From: a bacterium
GTDB lineage: Bacteria > Ratteibacteria > UBA8468 > B48-G9 > DTJG01
Assembly: GCA_026418655.1 (NCBI GenBank)
Contig: JAOAAW010000043.1
Span: 1 to 26,048, forward strand
Reading direction: 5' to 3'
DNA length: 26,048 nt
Part shown: positions 7,116 to 14,833 of the stretch, one piece after another
Position numbering within the stretch: position 1 is the stretch's first letter
How the letters are laid out: the number at the start of each line of letters is the position of its first letter
The notes under the pieces: model-generated
Databases searched by the model: none
Told to the model about the DNA's origin: nothing
What the model saw: the letters and a program-made list of their open reading frames with translations, nothing else
Program-made: the position numbers and the translations under genes

Positions 7116-9254
7116 TTAAAAAACTAAAATGGTTTTCTTCCCTGGTTCTATTTTTAAGCATTGTCCTTTATTTCTGAAATGAATTGTTTTGATTATAGCA
7201 GAATCCCCGGGGTTATACAAAGATAACTGGATCCTGTTTTTCTTTATCCGGCATGATGCGTAGATATTATCTTCCAGCAAAATGTTCTTAAATGAAATTT
7301 TCTCACTGATTATGTTATCCTTGAAACCCGGGAAAAGGTAAATATGCTGATTTTCAGAAGATATGAGCATTTCTGTAATAGCCCACAAGAAAGTGCCATG
7401 CGCGGAAACATACCAGTTTCTTGAAATAAGTCCGTGTATCCAGATATACTCTGCAAACCCGCCAAAAGAGTTTGTTGCTTTTATTCCATTTTCCAGAAAA
7501 TCTTGGGCAAGACAATGCCTGTTTCTTGCAAGAAATATCGCAGCAATAAATTCAGACCATGGAAAAATCCTGCAACGCATTCTGGAAGAATGTCCCCAGC
7601 CAAGGCCAGCCTCTTCTTTTACGTCGCCAACAAATCTTCTGAATGTTTTCAGTTTGTTAACACCCTTGATATTTTCAAGAATAATCAGGGCGAGAATAGA
7701 ACCAACATTCAGATCTCCGAAATCTTTATGCGAGAACAATATCCCATCTTTCACATTCATTTCAAGAGATTTCATTAAACCGTCTCTCACCGTCCTATAA
7801 AAGTTTATGTTGATATTCTTTCCAAGAATATCTGATGCGCTGAAAATGTTGTCAATGCCTTTGATAATCAAAGAAGTTGTCCATGTATCAGATGTTCTTT
7901 CATAACTTGATTCATCAAGAGATTCACACGATTTTACCCTGAGTCCCGATGAGTATCTTTCAATCCAATAAGAAATAAGAAAATCTATGGTTTCCTTCAT
8001 TACCGGAAAAACATTCTGGAGTATTTTTTTATCTTTTGTGTATTCATAGTATTTCCAGCATGAAAGTGCAATGTCACCATTAAAATGAATCTGGTTAACC
8101 TTGAGTGCTTCGGGGTCGTAACCATAAAAATCTGTTGACCATCCATAATATGCACCATCTGCGCCAAGTTTTCTTGCGTTTTCTCTTGCTTTTTCAAGAC
8201 CCAACAACCAGAATTCTGCGATTTTTCTTGCCTGGTCAATATGATTTGTCCGTAGGAGCCCTATCTGGTCAAACAGGACATCCCAGTAAACAAGGCATCC
8301 ATGGTTGTTAGGAAAAAGGGCAGAAGGGATGATTGCTCCTGTCTTTCTGAATTGAACTGCATGCAAAAGATAGATGCTTAATTTATAAAGATAGTCAATA
8401 TCTTTTGAAATTCCTATCTCAGATGATTTTGTAATTTTTACCCACGTTTCCTTATGAAGTCCATAGATTTTTTGAAATGTCTGTTTCTTGAAGTTCCTGA
8501 TTGTTTCAAAAGCAATTTTCTCGTAGGAGGGACAATCGCTACTGTCAATAAGACATGCAAGGCAATATATTTTTTCACCCCTTTTTATTTCTTTCACCTG
8601 AATAAACGCATTGCTTGCAAGATAAGGGAAAAATGGTGCATTTTTATCAACCTTTTTATCATAAAGTTTAATAACTGCGTTAACAGGAGCAATAACATCA
8701 AGTAGACCGGTTCCCTTAAAAGAATATTTCCCTGAATGAGAATAATCTGCTTTGATCATTTTATTTTTTATTGAATATTCAACAGGATTAGATATAGAAT
8801 GGACAAGTTTTCCTGTGTAAGTGATGCGGTTATCATCAAGGGCAAAGCATATGGACCCTCCTTCAGGAAATTTTTGAAAACAAAATTCAAGGACAAGAAG
8901 ATGATTGTTTGTTAGAAAGGACCTTACTGTGAAAAAAAACGGCTGTCCTGAAATTTTGCTTGTTAGAATACCTGTTTCAGGATTGAAAAACTGTGTTGAA
9001 TCATCTATTTCAACTGGACCCCATGGAGATATGAGATAATACTTAACCCTCAAGAGTGGAAGAGGGTCAGCTTTTTGAGCAGCTTTCCTGTCAAGTTTAT
9101 ACCAGTAAGCAAAATTTCCATTGATCTGGTCTTTAAAACTCATTGCACCTGACCAATCAATATAAAGAAGATCCACTCCATTTCCAAGGATACAGTAGCA
9201 ATATTCCCTTTCAGAGAAATACCCAGGGACCTTGAGGTTAATCATTTTATACAT
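7116..9254 (-). CDS. (alpha/alpha)6-barrel glycosidase-like protein, GH65/GH15-type, cytoplasmic
   Basis: The protein is 712 residues, with no signal peptide. The first ~270 residues are beta-rich, like the N-terminal super-sandwich of GH65/GH15/GH95 enzymes. The following helical region carries the landmarks of the (alpha/alpha)6 catalytic barrel: HGCLVYWDVLFDQIGLL (318-334), GAYYGWSTDF (367-376), QIHFNGDIALSCWKYYEYTKD (388-408) and DESSYERTSDTWTT (447-460). The last resembles the GH65 segment holding the general acid, making Glu448 a candidate. A short C-terminal beta domain ends in EPGKKTILVF. These families hydrolyse or phosphorolyse alpha- or beta-linked sugars. The exact family and reaction cannot be set from sequence alone. 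The start shares one base with the Dabb stop (TAATG). No clear ribosome site precedes it, implying re-initiation after the upstream gene; an ATG at 9245 is an alternative. Confidence 0.65.
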   Translation of the reverse strand: MYKMINLKVPGYFSEREYCYCILGNGVDLLYIDWSGAMSFKDQINGNFAYWYKLDRKAAQKADPLPLLRVKYYLISPWGPVEIDDSTQFFNPETGILTSKISGQPFFFTVRSFLTNNHLLVLEFCFQKFPEGGSICFALDDNRITYTGKLVHSISNPVEYSIKNKMIKADYSHSGKYSFKGTGLLDVIAPVNAVIKLYDKKVDKNAPFFPYLASNAFIQVKEIKRGEKIYCLACLIDSSDCPSYEKIAFETIRNFKKQTFQKIYGLHKETWVKITKSSEIGISKDIDYLYKLSIYLLHAVQFRKTGAIIPSALFPNNHGCLVYWDVLFDQIGLLRTNHIDQARKIAEFWLLGLEKARENARKLGADGAYYGWSTDFYGYDPEALKVNQIHFNGDIALSCWKYYEYTKDKKILQNVFPVMKETIDFLISYWIERYSSGLRVKSCESLDESSYERTSDTWTTSLIIKGIDNIFSASDILGKNININFYRTVRDGLMKSLEMNVKDGILFSHKDFGDLNVGSILALIILENIKGVNKLKTFRRFVGDVKEEAGLGWGHSSRMRCRIFPWSEFIAAIFLARNRHCLAQDFLENGIKATNSFGGFAEYIWIHGLISRNWYVSAHGTFLWAITEMLISSENQHIYLFPGFKDNIISEKISFKNILLEDNIYASCRIKKNRIQLSLYNPGDSAIIKTIHFRNKGQCLKIEPGKKTILVF

Positions 9255-9541
9255 TAAATGACAAAATCAAGGTCAGCGATTTTATCAACCCTTTCTTCAA
9301 TGTATTTCTGTACAGGTACATGATCAGGATGTATCATGTAGTTTCTGAAACTATCAGTGCTATCAAAAACAGCGTGAAACATCACATCATAACTGTGTGG
9401 TCCTTCAATTTGATTGATGAAAACTTCAGACATTTTGATCAGAGGTATTTTGTCCTGCAATGATTTCAATTTTTCCACAACCTTCGGCAGATCTTTTCTA
9501 TACTCACTTTTTAATTTAAACATTACATAATGTTGATGCAT
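9254..9541 (-). CDS. Dabb (stress-responsive A/B barrel) domain protein
   Basis: This small protein of about 95 residues covers one full Dabb ferredoxin-like domain. Visible landmarks are HYVMFKLK at the N-terminus, a central KMSEVFINQ, SYDVMFHAVFDSTDSFRNYMIHPDHVPVQKYI, and a terminal DLDFVI. The HP-x-H segment is the best-known signature. Dabb proteins are usually dimers; plant members act as polyketide cyclases, and bacterial ones in sugar and aromatic operons are mostly uncharacterised. An upstream in-frame ATG at 9553 exists. However, GGAGG lies within that extension, 4-5 bases before the ATG at 9541, so I prefer 9541. It is sandwiched between the acetylesterase and the GH65-like gene with almost no spacing and must be co-translated. 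Its role here may be binding or isomerising a small sugar-derived product (inference). Confidence 0.85.
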   Translation of the reverse strand: MHQHYVMFKLKSEYRKDLPKVVEKLKSLQDKIPLIKMSEVFINQIEGPHSYDVMFHAVFDSTDSFRNYMIHPDHVPVQKYIEERVDKIADLDFVI

Positions 9542-9553
9542 ATTCCCTCCCAT

Positions 9554-11449
9554 TTAATCAAATTCAGGCATTGGAAATATCTCCCCTGATTTAATGATTT
9601 TCTTTGGTATGTCAGTTCTTTCCAATCTGAGACATATGCCCCATGCCCTGCACTTATTAGATCCAAGAGCAATAACAAGATTGTGTTCGCCAGTCTGTGT
9701 ATCAAATTTTATGATTGCTTTATCTTCCCATGCAGGATTTGTTCCTCTGGGATCATGAAAAATCTCTTTTCCATCAATCCAGAGTTTCACTGGTCCGTCA
9801 TAGCCAAGACATATAGCAAGTTTCATTGGTTCTTTAATCTTTATCTTTCTGGAAAACCAAATAATGAAATCTTTCCCTTTCAAGTCAGTGAATTTTTCAT
9901 GCAAATCACAGAATCTTGTCTCAAACTTTGTCCTATTCCAGTTAATTCCATGTGAATGTGCAATATTGAGGCCATTGAGTTTGGCGTCAACTCCCTGCGG
10001 AATTTCAAATGGAAACATTATATCCCATTCTGTAATCATAGGAGTTAATGCACGATATTGTCCCAGTCGTACTGGTCCAAAGACAGGAATCAATCTTCCA
10101 TCAGTGTCCTTAATATTGCAATAGGGGTCCAGGCCATAGCCGTGATAAAGAAATTTTCCCTCGATTCCTGAAGGTGATAGATTTGTTCTCAGAATAACAG
10201 TATCCTTTGCAATTTTGATATCATAGATAAAAGAACCTGGTTCAGGATCACCAATACTGAAACCAGATGGTCTTGTTCCTTCAGGAACAACAAAAGATTT
10301 TGCCACATTTTTGAATTTAAGGATTATATCAACATAATTGTTTGGTGGTACCACTTTTATCCGAATACTTCTTTCATCCAGCTCTATGGGCGCAAGCCCT
10401 GCCTTTTTCCCTTGCATTAAGACATTCATTGCATATGCAAGATTTTTCCCCAGAATACTATGATCCCTGCCACTGATATGAATGGTATCATCAAGGGAAA
10501 GATGTACAGAGGGTACAAGAGAGAATTTTTTTATTTTTCTTAAGAGCCTGTATTGCTGATCTTGAATTGAATTCCAGTACTCCCTTCGGAAACCCGTATT
10601 TATAAATCTGCCAATCTGGACAGCGACAAATGGCAGCATGGGTATTTTTATGTCTTTCCTGAATGACCTGACAAGTTTTTTCATCCTTTCTGAATAATGA
10701 TTGCAGGCATCCTGGGTTGAATCTGATTCTCCCTGATACCATATTATCCCTGCAATTTTTCCACCATTTTTTCTTATCCTTCTGAGTGTTGCACCATAAA
10801 GGGATTTTCCTCCGAGATGTTTCAGTGAAGGATCCCATTGAGCCATACTTGTTCCACCATGCGCACAGGCAATGATTCCCTGTGGAATTCCTGTCAGATG
10901 GTACATTTCCTTCGCAAAAGCCACAGCAGGACCTGTGCCAACCAATGGTCTAGCGATTTCACCTCTAACAACGCCTAAGTCAACATGGACATCATCAACA
11001 CATTCCCACAGGTTATGTATCGGATCTTTTGCAATACCCCATCTATCATTCATAAAAAACGCTCTTACCATTGGATGAGGTTTTGCAGCATCCTTCAAAA
11101 GACCACAGCCCTGCATATTTGATTGTCCTGCTGCCACCCACACATAGCCCGCAAGTAGATTTCTGACAATCTTTTTTTCTGATATTTCCCCGCTTTTTCC
11201 CTGAATGGAAATCTCAATTGAATACGGTCCCCCTGCTTTCAATCCTTTAATTTTCCCCTTGAAAGTACCTTTTTTTGCTTCACCCACGACAACATTTTTG
11301 AACCCTTTGATGGGTATGTTCTTACCGTCTTTTACAGTTAACAAAACTTTGCCAGTGGCAGAGCATTTCCCAGAAAAATCAGAATCAGTAACTCCTTTAC
11401 TATTAATTTGAAGAACCATATTATCAAACAGACCCATCTCTATTTCCAT
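9554..11449 (-). CDS. Sialate O-acetylesterase-like SGNH (SASA domain) carbohydrate esterase
   Basis: The protein is 631 residues. Residues about 1-100 form a beta-sandwich ending in a beta-hairpin. The SGNH/SASA catalytic domain follows, with block I AAGQSNMQG (nucleophile Ser110), CAHGGTS (196-201), IIWYQGESDS (block III, about 236-244) and DTIH (Asp321, His324), so the triad is complete. Residues about 480-610 look like a galactose-binding jelly-roll with LAICLGYDGPVKLWIDGKEIF. The family removes O-acetyl groups from sialic acids or other acetylated sugars. No signal peptide is visible with either start (11449 or 11437), unlike many relatives, so it may work on imported, still acetylated oligosaccharides. 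AAGGAA lies 8 bases before the 11449 ATG. The substrate (sialate, xylan or other) is not decidable. Confidence 0.85.
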   Translation of the reverse strand: MEIEMGLFDNMVLQINSKGVTDSDFSGKCSATGKVLLTVKDGKNIPIKGFKNVVVGEAKKGTFKGKIKGLKAGGPYSIEISIQGKSGEISEKKIVRNLLAGYVWVAAGQSNMQGCGLLKDAAKPHPMVRAFFMNDRWGIAKDPIHNLWECVDDVHVDLGVVRGEIARPLVGTGPAVAFAKEMYHLTGIPQGIIACAHGGTSMAQWDPSLKHLGGKSLYGATLRRIRKNGGKIAGIIWYQGESDSTQDACNHYSERMKKLVRSFRKDIKIPMLPFVAVQIGRFINTGFRREYWNSIQDQQYRLLRKIKKFSLVPSVHLSLDDTIHISGRDHSILGKNLAYAMNVLMQGKKAGLAPIELDERSIRIKVVPPNNYVDIILKFKNVAKSFVVPEGTRPSGFSIGDPEPGSFIYDIKIAKDTVILRTNLSPSGIEGKFLYHGYGLDPYCNIKDTDGRLIPVFGPVRLGQYRALTPMITEWDIMFPFEIPQGVDAKLNGLNIAHSHGINWNRTKFETRFCDLHEKFTDLKGKDFIIWFSRKIKIKEPMKLAICLGYDGPVKLWIDGKEIFHDPRGTNPAWEDKAIIKFDTQTGEHNLVIALGSNKCRAWGICLRLERTDIPKKIIKSGEIFPMPEFD

Positions 11450-11470
11450 TTCAAAAGTTCCTTCATTGTT

Positions 11471-14041
11471 CTATTTTCTTAGCAGAACCACATCAACATC
11501 TTTAAGTGGAATTTCACACCAGAGAACGTCCTTATCCTGGGTAAAAGGGATTTTACCAGCAGAAACACTCTCAACCTCTCTTATTTTTTCTGGGCACAAA
11601 ATACCAATCTTAATTTTTTCATGTTCTGAACCTGACCAGTTTAGCACTGTGACGGCAATGCCTTTTTCACTGACAAGTGGAATTGCTTCAACCATGGGCT
11701 GGCTAACATCTACAAATTTTTTAATACCTGCCTTCTCAACAGGCAATAAAATTGTATTTCTTATGTCACCTGAAAATCCACAGGGAAGTCCGTTATATCC
11801 AGTTTTTCTTGTTTCTATTTGTGAGAGAAAATAAGAGCAACCCGGGTAAAATGCGTAGTGTAATATACCACCTTTACCAATAGGTGAAAAAATTGCTGCT
11901 GGACTTCCATCAGAAAATGTCGCTAAAATCTGAGAATTTCTTCTGTAAGAGAGAATCTTTCCTTTTGCCCAAGCGGTTTTGAAAGAAGATTGTGGAGTTT
12001 TTATTTCATCAATTCCTGCGTCTTTCCATTTATTCCAGGAAATTACAATTCTTGGATGGGCATTTTCCTCAATCTTCATCCCTGCCCATGAATAAAGACT
12101 ATTGGTTGGCTCGTCGTATCTATCTGCTGTTATTGCTCCATATGTTGTGACAAGAATTCCACCAGAATCAATCCATCTCTGTAACGATTTTATGCATTCT
12201 TCTGGAAGATTTGGTGCAGTGACATACAAAACCTTATAATTTGACATCATCTTTAAATCCAGAAGATCTGTTTCATCAACAAAATCCGCAGGGATATTGG
12301 CGTGCATCAATGCAAGGTAAATGTCATAAACTTCAGCCATGTAGGTGGTTGTGGCATTATTTTGATTGACATTTGTAGCATCCACTATGCCTGATGCCTT
12401 TTCCATTTCCTTCTGATCCCACACAAGGCTACTCTGCGGAGTTAGAATTGCAACCTGTGGGGTCATGGGTTTTCCAGGATACATCAATTCTTCTGCCTTT
12501 GCAGCCATTGTGGCAGCTCTCATAGTGCCTTTTATTACTGTGGGATTTTCTGACCAGCAGTTTCCAGGAAAATTGTACTCAGGCCCAAAGACATAAAACT
12601 TGATAATTTTCCCGCCGTGCCCAAAGATTGTCATTATTTTTTGAGTAACACCATTTCCTGCTGTGGCACCTATCACATATCCTCCAAATATTACATTACT
12701 TTTCCTTGCAGCACTTCTCATCTTACTGCAATAAAATGACCACTGATAGGCAAGACTGTCTCCAAACCAGTCTTCTGTCCATATGCATGTTGAACCCCTT
12801 GCTCTTCCAAATTCAAGCCAGTCATGTCCTCCCATTGCTGCATCTGGGCTATTCTTGTCAGGATTGTTTCCGAACGGACCGGGAAAATAAAATCTGCCTG
12901 CAAAGAAATTCCAGTTTACTGTAATGGGAAGACCTGGGTAAAATGCTTCTTCAAGTGCCTTTGTACTTCTTGCAAAAAGCCCGTGTGAAACATCAGCAAA
13001 AAATCTGCATGTCCAGTAATAAAGCCTTTTTGATGGCAAATCTTTAGCCCCACTTCTTCCGAGTGGTTTGATTGTATCCCAGTTCCAGCCAGATCCACCC
13101 AAATCCTGTGGCTTGAGTCCTTTTGATTTAAGATAACTATGAAACCTTGCAAGATTTTTTGGATTTTCATTTACAGGCTTGAAGACAGATGGAAAATACC
13201 AGCCAGGTTCATCAGAAAGCCCAAACAATGCCATATCTTTGACATCATAGCCAGCATCTGTGTATTTTTTAGCAATGTCCTGTGCCCATTTTTTCAACGC
13301 TGTATCTGATGTTTCTTTTTCATCAAAGTCAAACGCGTAACCGGGAGGATTATAAACAGCCCAAGTAATTTTATTTATTCCTGTTTTCAACATCAATTCT
13401 CTCAAATACTTATCAGGTGGCATCAGTAAAACATTGAATCCTATCCTTGCTAAATTATCCAGGCCCTGTTTCCATTCATAAAAATCACTGCTACCGCCAA
13501 TAAATCTATCTGCTATGATAAGTTTTTCGGGCCTTTTAATTTCACCTATCACAGAGGCTGCTTCATCAATCTGTTTCCAGTATTTCTGGTTGTGCTGAGC
13601 CATTGTACCCATTCTTGTTTCCTGACCTTCCTGCCACTGTAAAAAACCAACACTCATGGGACCGGAGGCATATGAAAGTGCCTGAGATGAATATTGTTTT
13701 CCATCAATGTCGAATTCAATAAATACCTTTGTATCCGCAACACAGGGATTAACATTGAAATACATCACAAGGGGTAATTTCCCAAGATATAGATTCGGAT
13801 AAAGTTTCTTAATGGCCTCAATCGCTTCTTTACTTACCTTTGTCCAGTCACTCCAGGTATTTTTCTCAACAGATAAATTTATTTTTGTACCTCCAAGGGA
13901 TATTTGAAATTTTTGAGTTTGTGCAGCACTTTCAGGTGGCTCAACCTTTATCCTGAAAGAAAATTCCTTTCCATAGGAAAATGCAGAATTTGCAATGAGA
14001 AACATGCTGACACACAACAAAAAAATAATTTTGCGTTTCAT
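11471..14041 (-). CDS. Secreted GH42-like (beta-galactosidase-type) TIM-barrel protein
   Basis: The protein is 856 residues with a clear signal peptide (MKRK, hydrophobic core, cut near AFS|YG at about 22). A beta-rich N-terminal domain precedes a TIM-barrel region, about 170-560. Its likely catalytic pair is Glu278 in LFGLSDEPGW (acid/base) and Glu423 in CIWTEDWFGD (nucleophile), at barrel positions suiting clan GH-A. Residues about 600-720, with YDIYLALMHANIPADFVDETDL, LYVTAPNLPEECIKSLQRWIDSGG and a later GKGGILHY, match the trimerisation domain of GH42. A short beta domain ends the protein. Similarity to true GH42 enzymes looks distant, so beta-galactosidase activity is only one possibility. 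The ATG lies 6 bases after AGGAG; the gap to thi4 is three bases, so the two are translationally linked. Confidence 0.7.
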   Translation of the reverse strand: MKRKIIFLLCVSMFLIANSAFSYGKEFSFRIKVEPPESAAQTQKFQISLGGTKINLSVEKNTWSDWTKVSKEAIEAIKKLYPNLYLGKLPLVMYFNVNPCVADTKVFIEFDIDGKQYSSQALSYASGPMSVGFLQWQEGQETRMGTMAQHNQKYWKQIDEAASVIGEIKRPEKLIIADRFIGGSSDFYEWKQGLDNLARIGFNVLLMPPDKYLRELMLKTGINKITWAVYNPPGYAFDFDEKETSDTALKKWAQDIAKKYTDAGYDVKDMALFGLSDEPGWYFPSVFKPVNENPKNLARFHSYLKSKGLKPQDLGGSGWNWDTIKPLGRSGAKDLPSKRLYYWTCRFFADVSHGLFARSTKALEEAFYPGLPITVNWNFFAGRFYFPGPFGNNPDKNSPDAAMGGHDWLEFGRARGSTCIWTEDWFGDSLAYQWSFYCSKMRSAARKSNVIFGGYVIGATAGNGVTQKIMTIFGHGGKIIKFYVFGPEYNFPGNCWSENPTVIKGTMRAATMAAKAEELMYPGKPMTPQVAILTPQSSLVWDQKEMEKASGIVDATNVNQNNATTTYMAEVYDIYLALMHANIPADFVDETDLLDLKMMSNYKVLYVTAPNLPEECIKSLQRWIDSGGILVTTYGAITADRYDEPTNSLYSWAGMKIEENAHPRIVISWNKWKDAGIDEIKTPQSSFKTAWAKGKILSYRRNSQILATFSDGSPAAIFSPIGKGGILHYAFYPGCSYFLSQIETRKTGYNGLPCGFSGDIRNTILLPVEKAGIKKFVDVSQPMVEAIPLVSEKGIAVTVLNWSGSEHEKIKIGILCPEKIREVESVSAGKIPFTQDKDVLWCEIPLKDVDVVLLRK

Positions 14042-14044
14042 CGC

Positions 14045-14821
14045 TCACTCCTTTTTTATTTTTGTTATTATCAGTTCTGCTGCCTTTTCTCCTGATAAAA
14101 ACATTCCACCAAAAATTGCACCCATTCTTGGAGAACCAGAAACTGCATTTGCTGCCATACCGCAGACAAAAAGTCCTGGATAGACCTCTTTTGTATTTTC
14201 CAGTATTTCTGATTCTGCTTTTTCTGCCCACATGGATTTTTCACCAGACACATTTCCTTCTGGTGTATGAAGCTTTTTACCCATCTTTTTTTCAACTATC
14301 CTGCATATTTCAGCGTCGTGTCCGGTTGCATCAACCACAAACTTTGCTTTCACTGAAAGCGGGTCAACATGAAGCTTTGACCACACCACTGCGCTCCAGT
14401 TTATTACAATTCCACATATCTTATCTTCTCGTATCACAATATCTTCCGCACTCATCAGATTAAAAATTTTTGCTCCTGCTTTCATTGTTTTATAACACAG
14501 GGCAGAAATTGTTTCTATGGAGCTTGCAACAAAAAGTTCATGGTTATATCTATGGGTTGTTATTCCAAGTTCATCAAATATCCTCAGTACTTCCTTCTGT
14601 ATGACAATGCTGTTAAACATCATTCCACCGCCAGGCATGCCGCCACCTGCCCTGAGATGTCTTTCAAATATAGCAACTTTATAGCCTGACTGTGCAAGTC
14701 TGTATCCACACATCAGACCAGATGGACCAGCACCAACAACAGCAACATCAACTTCTAAACTATCAAGAAAATTTTTTGTGAAATCTTCTATTATGGCTTT
14801 TGAAATATCAATTTCATCCAT
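14045..14821 (-). CDS. thi4: Thi4-family thiazole synthase, His-type (sulfide-dependent)
   Basis: The protein is 258 residues, the usual size for prokaryotic Thi4, which builds ADP-thiazole from NAD, glycine and a sulfur source for thiamin synthesis. Visible signatures are the dinucleotide-binding VVGAGPSGLMCGYRLA (28-43), the ERHLRAGGGMPGGGMMF loop (53-69), VVDATGHDAE (162-171) and the C-terminal CGMAANAVSGSPRMGAIFGGMFLSG (220-244). At the position of the sulfur-donating Cys of yeast Thi4 (in CCMDP), this protein has KLHVDP with His151. That is the pattern of the archaeal enzymes, which use free sulfide, and points to an anaerobic or sulfidic habitat. It lies between DUF4838 (12-base gap) and the GH42-like gene (3-base gap). 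No other thi gene and no TPP riboswitch are nearby. An altered function in sugar metabolism is possible but all family motifs are intact. Confidence 0.88.
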   Translation of the reverse strand: MDEIDISKAIIEDFTKNFLDSLEVDVAVVGAGPSGLMCGYRLAQSGYKVAIFERHLRAGGGMPGGGMMFNSIVIQKEVLRIFDELGITTHRYNHELFVASSIETISALCYKTMKAGAKIFNLMSAEDIVIREDKICGIVINWSAVVWSKLHVDPLSVKAKFVVDATGHDAEICRIVEKKMGKKLHTPEGNVSGEKSMWAEKAESEILENTKEVYPGLFVCGMAANAVSGSPRMGAIFGGMFLSGEKAAELIITKIKKE

Positions 14822-14833
14822 TTTTCCCCTTCG

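Noticed and set aside
7363..7800. Open frame of 145 codons on the + strand opposite the GH65-like gene
   Set aside because: It is antisense to a well-supported gene, has no family signature or ribosome site, and has shadow-like composition.
14062..14463. Open frame of 133 codons on the + strand opposite thi4
   Set aside because: Thi4 motifs on the - strand are complete; the antisense translation has no domain pattern.
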